A DNA stretch of 64,000 bases from an uncultured Lachnospiraceae bacterium (lineage in GTDB: Bacteria; Bacillota; Clostridia; Lachnospirales; Lachnospiraceae): positions 1 through 64,000 of the forward strand of contig CAJULP010000025.1 in NCBI GenBank assembly GCA_910587295.1, in the 5' to 3' direction. This document shows positions 36,473 to 45,202 of this stretch, piece after piece. A program made the translations under genes and the position numbers. The stretch's first letter is position 1. Every line of letters begins with the position of its first letter. The notes beneath the pieces are model-generated. The model saw only the letters and a list, made by a program, of their open reading frames with translations, was not told where the DNA came from and made no database searches.

Positions 36473-37132
36473 TCAGGAGCAAATCATTTCCTGGGTTTCC
36501 GGATCAAGGGTCAGGGTCAGATCCTCCCCCTCTTCGTCAAAATCCTTTACCGGCAGCTCTATCTCATAAGACGCGCCTTCCCCATTCTCCAGCTCCATGA
36601 CCCAGGGAGTGTCTGAGGCATCTCGATAGACCATAAGCCCTACAAGGGATTCTCCCGGTTCAAAGGAAGTTGCGTCCTCTAATACATTTACCTTCGTGGT
36701 CAAATCATTTTCTTCATACAGGACAAGCTTTTGAATCACTTGTCCTGTCTCATTGGTAAGGGAAAATGAAATTGGGATCAGAACGGCCTGCTCCTCACTT
36801 TCTTTAATCCCACTGATGGTCTGTAAGTGTTCTTCGTAAGAAGCAATAAAAGAATAGATGGTTTCGATCAAAGAATCAATCGTTTCTTCGTCCATCTCCG
36901 ACAAGTTCATGGTTTCTATTTCGGCCACCTTTTCAGATAATGCCACAAGCTGTCCGTCTAAGGAGCTGTCATCAATACCTTTATGCGCTTCCACTACCTG
37001 ATTGTGCACCTGGACCAGTTGAGCATAAACCTCCTGCACCTTCGCAATCTTTTCCTCAGATGGCCCGCCGCATCCGGTTATCATCAGGCATAAGAAGAGA
37101 CTTCCGAAAAATATAATAATACTTTTTTTCAT
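36473..37132 (-). CDS. Lipoprotein of unknown function
   Basis: About 219 aa. The signal peptide ends in a lipobox ITGC with Cys21, so it is anchored on the outer face of the membrane. Residues 25-120 are helical and acidic (a coiled-coil-like stretch with KVQEVYAQLVQVHNQVVEAH); the C-terminal half is beta-rich (IPISFSLTNETGQVIQKLVLY). Not a family I can name. It starts 57 nt after the ABC exporter pair and is probably co-transcribed, so it may be an accessory protein of that exporter. Confidence 0.75.
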   Translation of the reverse strand: MKKSIIIFFGSLFLCLMITGCGGPSEEKIAKVQEVYAQLVQVHNQVVEAHKGIDDSSLDGQLVALSEKVAEIETMNLSEMDEETIDSLIETIYSFIASYEEHLQTISGIKESEEQAVLIPISFSLTNETGQVIQKLVLYEENDLTTKVNVLEDATSFEPGESLVGLMVYRDASDTPWVMELENGEGASYEIELPVKDFDEEGEDLTLTLDPETQEMICS

Positions 37133-37189
37133 ATTCAGGAACCTTTCTGTTTTGCCATTTATCATACCATATCGGCCAAAAGGCTGCAA

Positions 37190-38977
37190 TCATCCTGCTA
37201 AAAAATCATACTGTGACATGTACAAATGGTAATAATCACCTTTCTGTCTAAGCAATTCCTCATGGGTTCCCTTTTCTCTGATCCCTCCCTTATCAATATA
37301 CATGATAAAGTCCGCATTCTTGATCGTGGAAAGCCTGTGGGCAATGATAAAGGAAGTTCTTCCTTTTAAAAGCCGCTCGAGCCCCTGCTGGAGCAGGATT
37401 TCCGTTTCCGTGTCAATGCTGGAAGTAGCTTCATCCAAGATCAGGATCTTGGGATCTGCCAAGAGCGCCCTTGCAAAAGAAATCAGCTGCCTCTGTCCGG
37501 CAGAAAGCCTGCTGCCCCTTTCATTTACCTGAGTATAATACCCTTTTTCCATCTCCATGATAAAATCATGGGCACATACCGTCTTAGCCGCCTCAATTAC
37601 TGCCTCATCACTGACCTGATCATTTCCGTAACGGATATTATCCATGATCGTTCCGGAAAAGATGAAACTGTCCTGCATCATCACACCCATCTGCCGGCGC
37701 AGGGATTTGATGGTCACATCTTCTATATTGATCCCGTCGATCAAAACCTCACCGCTGTCCACATTGTAAAAACGGCTGAGCAGGTTTACGATTGTTGTTT
37801 TTCCGGCACCCGTAGGACCCACAATGGCAACCGTTTCGCCCTGCTTCACGGAAAAGCTTACATTCTTTAATATCTGGATGCCTTCTTCATAGCTAAACGT
37901 CACATCCTTAAACTCTACCTTTCCTTCGATCAACGGCATCTGTCCGGCATCCGGCTTATCCGTGATCAGCACCGGTTCGTCAATGGTCTCAAAAATACGT
38001 TCCAGATAAGAAATTGCCGTAAGGACCGAATTATAAAAGGAAGCCAGCGTATTAATCGGCTGCCAAAAACGGCTGATATAAGCCGTAAACGCAATCAGCA
38101 CACCTACCGTGATCCCGGAAGATGTATCGCTCATCCATGAAATTCCAAGCACATAGATAAACGAAGTGGTAACCGCACTGATGATATCCACCGACGGACC
38201 CATAATAAAGTTATATTTTACTGCCCGCATCCATGCCTGCCTGTAGCCGTCGCTTAAGCGGTTAAAGATACCGCTGTTTTCATTTTCCCTGACAAAAGAC
38301 TGGGTCACCCTGATGCCGTTGATACTCTCCGCTATATAAGCGTTCAGGTTGGACTGTTTATTGCTCTGAATCTGCCACGCCCTTCTCTGCCGCCTCTTGA
38401 TAAAGATAACGATCACCGTCAGCACCGGCAGGCCGCACATACAGACCAAAGTCAGCCTCACATTAATACTCAGCATAAAAAACAAAATAAAAAACAGGTT
38501 GCACAAGTCTGTCACTGTATTAATGATACCATTGCTCAAAAGATCGCTTAAACTATTTACATAATTGACTACCCTTACCTGTATTTTGCCATGTGGACGC
38601 TCATCATAATAGGAAAAAGGCAGTTCCTGCAAATGACTGAAAATATCATACCGCAATGAATGAATGATATTCTGCCCCACATAAGTCATCAGCTTGATCT
38701 TTGTCCTCAAGCTTAAACTGGTATAGAGCGCGATCAGGATCGTAAACCCGGCATACATCCAGATTTCCTTCATATTCTTTTCCGGAATGCACACATCCAT
38801 CACCGTCATGATGAACCTAGGAATCAGCATTCCCAGCGCCGATGCGGATAACATCAAAAACAATACCAATGCCATCTGCTTTTTGTATGGCGTTATGTAC
38901 CCTGCCAGACGTTTTAACTGCTTCACGTCAAAGCTGTCTTCTAAAATCTCATCTACATCATATTTATTCCGCGCCAT
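37190..38977 (-). CDS. ABC exporter half-transporter (consensus ATPase site), type IV fold
   Basis: Six-helix membrane domain plus C-terminal ATPase, 595 aa. Walker A GPTGAGKTT, signature LSAGQ (variant of LSGGQ), and Walker B LILDEATSSID with the catalytic Glu. It begins directly after the stop of the partner gene, with GGAGG 8 nt upstream. The partner has LSGGQ but Asp in place of the catalytic Glu, so together they form a heterodimer with one active and one degenerate ATP site, as in TM287/288-type multidrug exporters. Substrate unknown. Confidence 0.92.
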   Translation of the reverse strand: MARNKYDVDEILEDSFDVKQLKRLAGYITPYKKQMALVLFLMLSASALGMLIPRFIMTVMDVCIPEKNMKEIWMYAGFTILIALYTSLSLRTKIKLMTYVGQNIIHSLRYDIFSHLQELPFSYYDERPHGKIQVRVVNYVNSLSDLLSNGIINTVTDLCNLFFILFFMLSINVRLTLVCMCGLPVLTVIVIFIKRRQRRAWQIQSNKQSNLNAYIAESINGIRVTQSFVRENENSGIFNRLSDGYRQAWMRAVKYNFIMGPSVDIISAVTTSFIYVLGISWMSDTSSGITVGVLIAFTAYISRFWQPINTLASFYNSVLTAISYLERIFETIDEPVLITDKPDAGQMPLIEGKVEFKDVTFSYEEGIQILKNVSFSVKQGETVAIVGPTGAGKTTIVNLLSRFYNVDSGEVLIDGINIEDVTIKSLRRQMGVMMQDSFIFSGTIMDNIRYGNDQVSDEAVIEAAKTVCAHDFIMEMEKGYYTQVNERGSRLSAGQRQLISFARALLADPKILILDEATSSIDTETEILLQQGLERLLKGRTSFIIAHRLSTIKNADFIMYIDKGGIREKGTHEELLRQKGDYYHLYMSQYDFLAG

Positions 38978-40711
38978 TTATTCCACCTCCCCTAAAGAAC
39001 CATATTGATGACGGAACGCAGTGGCGTAATACCCGCCTGCCGCAACCAGTTCCTCATGAGTTCCCTGTTCTATGACCCTGCCTCCGTCCATGACCAGAAT
39101 AAGGTCCGCATCCTTAATAGAAGAAATCCTGTAGGCTATGATAAAGATAGTACAGTCTTTTTCAATATTTTTTAACTGCCTCTGGATATAGCTTTCCGTC
39201 TCCATATCCACCGCCGAGGTGGTGTCATCCAAGATCAGAATAGCAGGATCTTTTAAAAGCGCCCTAGCCAGAGAAATCCTCTGCTTCTGGCCTCCGGATA
39301 GCCCAACGCCCCGCTCACCAACGATGGTGTCATATCCTTCCGGCATGTTCTGAATAAACAAATTGGCATCCGCCATCTTCGCCGCTTTTTTCACTTCCTC
39401 AAAGCTGCAGTTGGGACGCCCATAGGCAATATTTCCTTCTATGGTATCGGAAAACAAAAACACATCCTGCATTGCCATTCCGATATTATCCCTAAGGTCA
39501 TACAGATTCAAATCCTTCACGTTTACGCCGTCTACCAAGACTTCCCCCTCCGAGGTATCGTAAAACCGGCACAAAAGATTCATGACCGTTGACTTCCCTG
39601 CACCGGTCGTTCCAATGATCCCTACTGTCTGCCCCTTCTTCACCTTAAAGTTAATATCGGTTATGATATCCGCATCCTCCGCATGATAGGACACATGGCG
39701 AAACTCCACGTCGCCGTCAAAATGTTTCCTTTCCACGCTCTTCCAGGGCTTTTTGATCTCCGGTTCCTGGCTGTAAGTAGCATATATCTTTTCTGCGGAT
39801 GTGGTAAACCTGTGGATATCGTTGATCCACCATCCCGCCATCCTAAGGGGCATAGTCAACATCCACAAATACCCGTTTACCTTTACCATATCCCCTAACG
39901 TGATTTCCTCTTGTATCACCATGTAACCGCCATACAGCATCAAGACCACCGTCAGGATATTGGAAAGAAATTCAAAAACAGGGATAAATTTTTTCCAGCT
40001 TGCGGATGCGCTCAACTCCGCATCCCGGTATCCGTCATTTTCTTTATTAAATTTTTCAATCTCAAAATCTTCCCTTGCAAAGGCTTTCACCACCCGGTTT
40101 CCGCTGATATTTTCCTGTACAAAGGTATTCAGGGAAGAAAACTGCTGCCGGATCCTCTGGAATGCCGGACGAACCCTTTTCGACTGGCTGTAAGTAGTCA
40201 ATGCGGTAAACGGGAGCACCACCAGCATGCACAGCGCCAGCTTCACATTTACCGTAAAGACCATAAAAAGCGCAAAGCCTAGAAGCAGAATATTTTCATA
40301 TACGGCATAAATGACATACGCAATGAAATGCCGGATTGCTTCCATATCCCCTGTCTGCCTTGACATCAGATCTCCGGTACGATTTTTGTTGTAAAAAGCA
40401 AAGTCTTCCTGCAAAAGTTTCTTGTACACCGTATCACGCATACCGTACAACACGCCCTGGGAACTGATCTCAAACATGATCAGTGAACTGAACCTTAAGA
40501 TCCCTTTCAGCACCGTCATTCCGATCAGACATCCCACCATAACAGGCAAAATCCCCTTATTGCCCGCTCCGATCACTTCATCCACAATCACACCCGATAT
40601 GTAAGGACTGACAATCGTGAGCATAGCGATCCCGGTAGTCATTACAAGACCCAAGATCATTTTCACTCTGTACTTTTTCAAAAAAGAAAAAACCCATTTT
40701 ACCGGCGTCAT
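38978..40711 (-). CDS. ABC exporter half-transporter (degenerate ATPase site)
   Basis: Partner of the next gene, about 577 aa. Walker A GTTGAGKST, signature LSGGQ, Walker B LILDDTTSAVD where Asp replaces the usual catalytic Glu. The ATG at 40711 has AGGAGG 6 nt upstream and gives the normal VKWVFSFLKKYR start; an ATG at 40792 would add 27 residues. The two genes abut without a gap. Likely a heterodimeric exporter for a drug, lipid or peptide; the lipoprotein gene follows. Confidence 0.92.
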   Translation of the reverse strand: MTPVKWVFSFLKKYRVKMILGLVMTTGIAMLTIVSPYISGVIVDEVIGAGNKGILPVMVGCLIGMTVLKGILRFSSLIMFEISSQGVLYGMRDTVYKKLLQEDFAFYNKNRTGDLMSRQTGDMEAIRHFIAYVIYAVYENILLLGFALFMVFTVNVKLALCMLVVLPFTALTTYSQSKRVRPAFQRIRQQFSSLNTFVQENISGNRVVKAFAREDFEIEKFNKENDGYRDAELSASASWKKFIPVFEFLSNILTVVLMLYGGYMVIQEEITLGDMVKVNGYLWMLTMPLRMAGWWINDIHRFTTSAEKIYATYSQEPEIKKPWKSVERKHFDGDVEFRHVSYHAEDADIITDINFKVKKGQTVGIIGTTGAGKSTVMNLLCRFYDTSEGEVLVDGVNVKDLNLYDLRDNIGMAMQDVFLFSDTIEGNIAYGRPNCSFEEVKKAAKMADANLFIQNMPEGYDTIVGERGVGLSGGQKQRISLARALLKDPAILILDDTTSAVDMETESYIQRQLKNIEKDCTIFIIAYRISSIKDADLILVMDGGRVIEQGTHEELVAAGGYYATAFRHQYGSLGEVE

Positions 40712-40904
40712 AACAGACCTCCTCTTTCCCGCTGATTTCCTATGCCTGCTAAAAGGCGAATTAGCTTTCACTATAAATCTTTCCATTATCATTTCATATA
40801 ACAGACCTATCCAAAAGTAGGAGAATCCTATTTAGTTCTTGCAAATAATTCTTAAGAGAAATACACTGTTTCTAGATACTTATTGCGATAGGAGAAGAGA
40901 AGCT

Positions 40905-42038
40905 ATGACACCAAACAAAGACTTGAAAACATACAGTTTAAGAGAAACACCTTATTTCAAAATTTACGGAAGGACAGACCGTACGCAAGATCCGCTTCCC
41001 TTATTTTTTAACGGAAGCGGTATCGAAGTGAACGTTACGGGCAGTGAACTGTGGATTGATATTGACGTTGATTACGAGATGCATGAGCCCTGGGTCTATA
41101 CCACCTTAAATGGCTCTTTTATGAGCAGACAGATGCTGACGACCGGAAGCTATTCCCTTTGCCTGTTCCGCTCCATGAGCCCGGAAGCCGTTAAGAACAT
41201 CTGCCTGTTCCGGGAATTACAGGCAATGTCCGAAGATAACGTATGCCGCCTGCTGATCAAGGGCTTTCGCTCCGACGGCGATTTTCTGCCTGTTACAGAT
41301 AGACCCTTTAAGCTGGAATTTATTGGCGACAGCATCACCTCCGGAGAAGGAACTTATGGCGCTAAGGAAGATACCGACTGGCTTCCTATGTACATGAGTA
41401 CTAGCAGAAATTACGCCCGAATGGTCTCCGATGCATTAAACGCAGAGTACCGCATAATCTCCCAGGGGGGCTGGGGAGTCCTTTGCGGCTGGGATAACGA
41501 CCCCCGCCACAATATCCCTTCCCACTATGAAAAGATCTGCAGCTTTGCGAAAGGGAAAATGAACGAAAAGCTTGGCGCCGGGAAGCCTTACGATTTCGAA
41601 AGCTGGAAGCCGGACGCTGTCATTGTCAATCTGGGAACCAACGATGCCAGCGCATTTAATCAGCCGGAATGGACAGATCCTGTGACTGGTCAGGTCTTTT
41701 TCCAACGAAGGGAAGCGGACGGAACCTACAACCAGGAGGACCTTGGCCGGTTTAAGCAGGCAGTCCGTAATTTTCTCCATATGCTCCGCAAAAACAACCC
41801 GGGTTCCCATATCCTCTGGTGCTACGGCATGTTAGGCTATGACCTGACATTTGCCATTACGGATGCCATGAACTCCTACCAAAAAGAAACCGGAGACAGC
41901 AATCTCGCTTTTCTCCAGCTTCCTAATACCACAGACGAGACCGTCGGATCGCATGCCCATCCCGGGAAGAAATCCCATGCCCGGGCAGCAAAAGTGATCA
42001 TTGAATATCTGCAGTCTGTCCTTTATAGACCTTTGTAA
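40905..42038 (+). CDS. CE2-like SGNH acetylesterase
   Basis: A 377-aa two-domain esterase: an N-terminal beta-sandwich (residues 15-130) and a C-terminal SGNH domain. Visible are FIGDSITSGEG with nucleophile Ser143, GGWG (188-191), GTND (244-247) and a terminal HAHP with the catalytic His352. This order is that of carbohydrate esterase family 2, which removes acetyl groups from xylan or mannan. No signal peptide, so it acts on imported oligosaccharides. The ATG at 40905 has AGGAG upstream. It stands alone on the plus strand between two minus-strand units. It fits the acetyl-mannan step of the locus at 5-17 kb. Confidence 0.8.
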   Translation: MTPNKDLKTYSLRETPYFKIYGRTDRTQDPLPLFFNGSGIEVNVTGSELWIDIDVDYEMHEPWVYTTLNGSFMSRQMLTTGSYSLCLFRSMSPEAVKNICLFRELQAMSEDNVCRLLIKGFRSDGDFLPVTDRPFKLEFIGDSITSGEGTYGAKEDTDWLPMYMSTSRNYARMVSDALNAEYRIISQGGWGVLCGWDNDPRHNIPSHYEKICSFAKGKMNEKLGAGKPYDFESWKPDAVIVNLGTNDASAFNQPEWTDPVTGQVFFQRREADGTYNQEDLGRFKQAVRNFLHMLRKNNPGSHILWCYGMLGYDLTFAITDAMNSYQKETGDSNLAFLQLPNTTDETVGSHAHPGKKSHARAAKVIIEYLQSVLYRPL

Positions 42039-43008
42039 ATAAGAAAGGCATAAACACAATCATCTGGACGGCCAGGACAATCAGCGTATCCTGCCACCTG
42101 TACACCTGGTTTCCCAGATCTCCTCCCGCTAACAGCGCGGACATATTATTATTGATAAAATGAATGGCAACCGGAACCCATATGTTCCCGGTCTTTCCAT
42201 ACGCATAGCCAAAGAATACCCCAAAGCTGACACAGCCGATCACCTGGATCAATATGCTGTAAAACCATGTCTCCGGGCTGTAATAGCTGATGCTTAAGGG
42301 AAGATGCCACAACCCCCATATCACGCCAAGAAGTAGTACTCCGCCCTTTAACCCAAAGCGTTTCTGGAGCATGGGCTGTAAAAAGTACCGCCAGCCATAC
42401 TCTTCTCCAAAAAATATGATAAATGTGATATAGAAATTAACGGCCAGCATCACCATATTCGCCCATAGGACAGGCTTTGCAAACAGACCCGCAATTTCCT
42501 TGACGCTTCCATCCAGAAGCCCTGAAAGGAAAAGCCGGGCCAGATACAGCACAAAAAACAAAAGGATAAGCAATAAGGATTTTTTCATATCATGGGCGCC
42601 AAACCGCAGATTGCACCCATCCCTTACCTCTTTTTTCTCGGTAAGGAGCATGATCCACGAAATAATACTCCCAATAACAAACACAACATTTTCCGCCGCA
42701 TACCACATGGTCGAAGGCATAATCACGTTCCCGGCCGTCAGCAAGATTGCAAGCGCTGCCGTTACAAGAAAAGTAACAAAAAACCTCATAGGCAGCTTCT
42801 TTTCTTTCCCTGCCGTTATGATAATGGCCAGGATGACCCCTGCTGCCGGATACATCATCTGAGTTGCCGCAAACGCAGACACATCGTTCCCGTTGTGGTA
42901 GCTGACCCACATCAAAATGCCCATCAGGACGGTGAGCCCGAAATTAACCGCCAAAAATATGTTTAACTGCTTTTTTTCCACTCCTGACAGCTCTTTATCC
43001 TTATTCAT
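41998..43008 (-). CDS. CPBP family intramembrane metalloprotease
   Basis: A membrane protein with about eight helices and the CPBP (Abi) motifs: FGEEYGWRYFLQP, GVIWGLWHLPLS and NIWVPVAIHFINNN, giving Glu-Glu and His metal or catalytic residues. The ATG at 43008 lies 1 nt after the upstream stop, with AGGAGG 9 nt before. The 3' end overlaps the convergent esterase by 41 nt. CPBP proteins serve in prenyl-CaaX-like processing or bacteriocin immunity; here the role is unknown. It is the last gene of the XRE-DUF6773 unit. Confidence 0.87.
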   Translation of the reverse strand: MNKDKELSGVEKKQLNIFLAVNFGLTVLMGILMWVSYHNGNDVSAFAATQMMYPAAGVILAIIITAGKEKKLPMRFFVTFLVTAALAILLTAGNVIMPSTMWYAAENVVFVIGSIISWIMLLTEKKEVRDGCNLRFGAHDMKKSLLLILLFFVLYLARLFLSGLLDGSVKEIAGLFAKPVLWANMVMLAVNFYITFIIFFGEEYGWRYFLQPMLQKRFGLKGGVLLLGVIWGLWHLPLSISYYSPETWFYSILIQVIGCVSFGVFFGYAYGKTGNIWVPVAIHFINNNMSALLAGGDLGNQVYRWQDTLIVLAVQMIVFMPFLFTKVYKGQTADIQ

Positions 43009-43009
43009 C

Positions 43010-43504
43010 TCATTCATCCTCCTCGTCATCTTCCATTGCTTCCCGCTCCAGCTTCTTTTCCCTAAGTTTGGTTATCGTTCCTAAAACACAAAATGCGGCA
43101 AAGGATATGGCAAATACGGCCGCCGCCATGCCAAACGTACCTGCCAGGACTGCCTGCGGGGTATCCGGGCTTTTTTTAAACATGATCAAAAAAAACATCA
43201 CACCGCCTGCCGCTCCCGCAATCACGCTGTACAGGAAATATGATTTCACCCCCGGCACCTTTTTCGCCTGATAACTCCAGACGCCCTTCCGGATAAAACC
43301 GGCTACCGAAAACACGGCAGTTGCCATAAAGACAATCCATTCGCCCAGAATTTTATCGCCCCCGTCCAAAATGATCCCCTGAACAATGATTTCTATCGCA
43401 AGCAGCCAGAACATCAGCCAAAAGCTATAGTGTTCCACCCGGAGCAGATCCATTTCCTGCCTTTCGTCCACCTTTTTATTAAATATTTTCTTAAGCCAAT
43501 TCAT
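43010..43504 (-). CDS. DUF6773-like small membrane protein
   Basis: A 164-aa protein with an amphipathic basic start (MNWLKKIFNKKVDERQEMD), four predicted membrane helices and a Glu/Asp-rich tail. It resembles DUF6773 proteins that commonly sit beside an XRE regulator in Lachnospiraceae. Function unknown. It overlaps the XRE gene by 4 nt and is followed at 1 nt by the CPBP gene, so the three form one translationally coupled set. Confidence 0.75.
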   Translation of the reverse strand: MNWLKKIFNKKVDERQEMDLLRVEHYSFWLMFWLLAIEIIVQGIILDGGDKILGEWIVFMATAVFSVAGFIRKGVWSYQAKKVPGVKSYFLYSVIAGAAGGVMFFLIMFKKSPDTPQAVLAGTFGMAAAVFAISFAAFCVLGTITKLREKKLEREAMEDDEEDE

Positions 43505-43719
43505 TGACCGGCGCCTCCCTCCCCTGTCTCTTCCCAGAACAGATCGTCCAAAGTTTTCCCCAATGCCCTGCAGATGGAAATACAGAGCTGTAAAGAGGGA
43601 TTAAACTTCCCGGACTCAATCATCCCTATGGTCTGCCTGGTAGCCCCTACCAGATCCGCTAACTGCTCCTGGGATAAGTCCATTTCCACCCTTGCTATTT
43701 TCATCTTCTTATTTTTCAA
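43501..43719 (-). CDS. Small XRE-family (Cro/C1-type) regulator
   Basis: Seventy-two residues, almost entirely one helix-turn-helix (MDLSQEQLADLVGATRQTIGMIESGKFNPS). The frame starts with a TTG, with GGGAG 5 nt upstream; the first ATG is 20 nt from that site, so TTG is favoured. Regulators of this size with a membrane protein downstream are typical pairs in which the regulator controls its own operon. No toxin-like partner is evident. Confidence 0.87.
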   Translation of the reverse strand: MKNKKMKIARVEMDLSQEQLADLVGATRQTIGMIESGKFNPSLQLCISICRALGKTLDDLFWEETGEGGAGQ

Positions 43720-43744
43720 AATAACTCCCTTTATCTTTATTCAT

Positions 43745-44203
43745 CTACTTATTGATATTTCTTAACGTTTCTAAGGTTGCATCAAGATTTTCTTTGTGCC
43801 AGCTTGATATTTTTAAACCTTCGCTATAAAGAGAAAGCGTGCCCGACGAACGAAAATCGCTTAATTCCTTCTGCTGCGCCGTTAAACGGATACTGTCCGT
43901 GTCTGTCGTGAGCACAATCTGGTAATTCAACAAATCTTCCACAATTTCAACAGATTTAATAGACGAATATGGGATCTGTAAAGTGACTTCCTTTTTCAGA
44001 ACTCCCGAAACCGTGCTAAACGGAATTAAAACAACTTCGTCTTTGCAAAGCTGCAATACATAAAATTCCATGCTAAAAAACTGGGCAATTTTAGCGCTTA
44101 AATTTTCCGGGGCATATTTGACAATAATCCCCTTATCCGCAATAGGCTCAAACCCTGCGCTTTTAACAATATCCATTACCCTTTTTTCCGTTGTCGTAAA
44201 CAT
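43745..44203 (-). CDS. Protein with PH-like fold, function unknown
   Basis: A 152-aa soluble protein. Residues 45-110 have the alternating strands of a bacterial PH-like domain (VVLIPFSTVSGVLKKEVTLQIPYSSIKSVEIVEDL can be read in parts), and there is no membrane segment or signal. AGAAGGG lies upstream of the ATG. It is 25 nt upstream of the XRE gene and probably starts that operon, diverging from the YbjQ unit. Confidence 0.6.
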   Translation of the reverse strand: MFTTTEKRVMDIVKSAGFEPIADKGIIVKYAPENLSAKIAQFFSMEFYVLQLCKDEVVLIPFSTVSGVLKKEVTLQIPYSSIKSVEIVEDLLNYQIVLTTDTDSIRLTAQQKELSDFRSSGTLSLYSEGLKISSWHKENLDATLETLRNINK

Positions 44204-44347
44204 AAAAAACCCTTCTTTCTGCTTATTTTTCTTTTATGCATCAATTTATCATGCATCTATCAATACATGTATTATACATTTCAAATTGCATTATGTCAAA
44301 TATATTTTACATAAAGTTTCTTATAATTGTCTTTTTGGTGTTTTCAC

Positions 44348-44376
44348 TTTACTTTACTCATATCATTGTATATAAT
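44348..44376 (+). promoter_or_regulatory. Promoter of the YbjQ unit
   Basis: -35 TTTACT at 44348-44353, a 17-nt spacer, and a perfect -10 TATAAT at 44371-44376. The start codon follows 22 nt later, with AAGGAGG between. The -35 matches four of six consensus bases. Confidence 0.65.
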
Positions 44377-44398
44377 AAATTTAGAAGGAGGAAATTCT

Positions 44399-44629
44399 AT
44401 GGATGAACACACCAAAAAAATAATCGCACCTGTCATCATCACCATTATTTTTGTGCTTTATTATATCGGTTTTGCCGCAGTATGCCTGCTTATTTATGGC
44501 ATTCCGGCTTTCATAAAATTATTTTTTGGAATCGTTCCCCTGGCTCTTGCCGGGGTTATGATATATGTCCTATTAACAAGAATCAATGAGATAAGGAGCG
44601 GAGAAGAAGATGATCTTAGTAAATACTGA
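44399..44629 (+). CDS. Small membrane protein upstream of ybjQ
   Basis: A 76-aa protein with two predicted helices (APVIITIIFVLYYIGFAAV and FGIVPLALAGVMIYVLL) and a charged tail. AAGGAGG lies 7 nt before the ATG at 44399. Its 3' end overlaps the YbjQ-type gene by 20 nt, so they are co-expressed. No family recognised. Confidence 0.75.
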   Translation: MDEHTKKIIAPVIITIIFVLYYIGFAAVCLLIYGIPAFIKLFFGIVPLALAGVMIYVLLTRINEIRSGEEDDLSKY

Positions 44630-44921
44630 TTACATCACCGGAAAAGAACTGGAAATGCTTGGACTTGTCAAGGGAAGTACCATACAGTCCAAAAATATCG
44701 GCAAAGATATCACCCAGAGCTTTAAGACGCTGGTAGGCGGCGAGCTTGGCGCCTATACGGAAATGATGAACGAAGCAAGAGCCCTTGCCACAAAGCGCAT
44801 GGTAGCGGAAGCTGAACAGATGAATGCGGATGCGGTGGTCAACATCAGATATGCGTCTTCCGCAGTGATGCAGGGTGCCGCGGAAGTGATTGCTTACGGC
44901 ACTGCGGTAAAATTCAAATAA
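44610..44921 (+). CDS. YbjQ/UPF0145 heavy-metal-binding-like protein
   Basis: A 103-aa protein of the YbjQ (DUF74) family, which forms pentamers and is annotated as putative heavy-metal-binding. The conserved GSTIQSKNIGKDI, LGAYTEMMNEARALA and MNADAVVNIRY segments are present. No Cys residues occur, so metal binding by Cys is not possible. It overlaps the upstream small membrane gene and is followed by a double-palindrome hairpin. Confidence 0.88.
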   Translation: MILVNTDYITGKELEMLGLVKGSTIQSKNIGKDITQSFKTLVGGELGAYTEMMNEARALATKRMVAEAEQMNADAVVNIRYASSAVMQGAAEVIAYGTAVKFK

Positions 44922-44929
44922 AAGTGCAC

Positions 44930-44989
44930 AATACAATATATTGTATGTTAATTTGAAATCATTTTCTTTTTCATACAATATATTGTATT
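44930..44989 (+). terminator. Nested-palindrome hairpin after ybjQ
   Basis: Two 18-nt arms, 44930-44947 and 44972-44989, are exact reverse complements (AATACAATATATTGTATG / CATACAATATATTGTATT), with a 24-nt spacer. The second is followed by a T-run. Each arm is itself a palindrome around TACAATATATTGTA. The whole could be an A/T-only terminator, or two copies of a protein-binding operator. Confidence 0.55.
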
Positions 44990-45050
44990 TTTTTGTTCTC
45001 ATCTTATTTAAAAACAATCTATTTTCTACTACCATATCATTAAAAATCAT

Positions 45051-45079
45051 TTGCTTTACTCACAATTTCATGTTATAAC
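45051..45079 (+). promoter_or_regulatory. Extended -10 promoter for the Rpn-type gene
   Basis: -35 TTGCTT at 45051-45056, 17-nt spacer, and an extended -10 TGTTATAAC (TATAAC at 45074-45079). The gene starts 124 nt further on, leaving a long 5' leader in which I see no known riboswitch. Confidence 0.55.
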
Positions 45080-45202
45080 CTTCTTACAAAGAATTTCTAT
45101 TTTCTGATTATCACTAAGAAATATCTTCTTTTTGATCAGTTGCTTTCATCCGGGCAAACGCCCAAAATCATCCAGACACCATAACCAAGAAAGGACACAC
45201 CT

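Noticed and set aside
43501..43719. A toxin-antitoxin pair based on the small XRE gene
   Set aside because: No toxin-like partner is adjacent; the neighbours are membrane proteins.
45080..45202. An attenuator or riboswitch in the Rpn leader
   Set aside because: No paired stems of note or known consensus were found; a plain long leader is the simpler reading.
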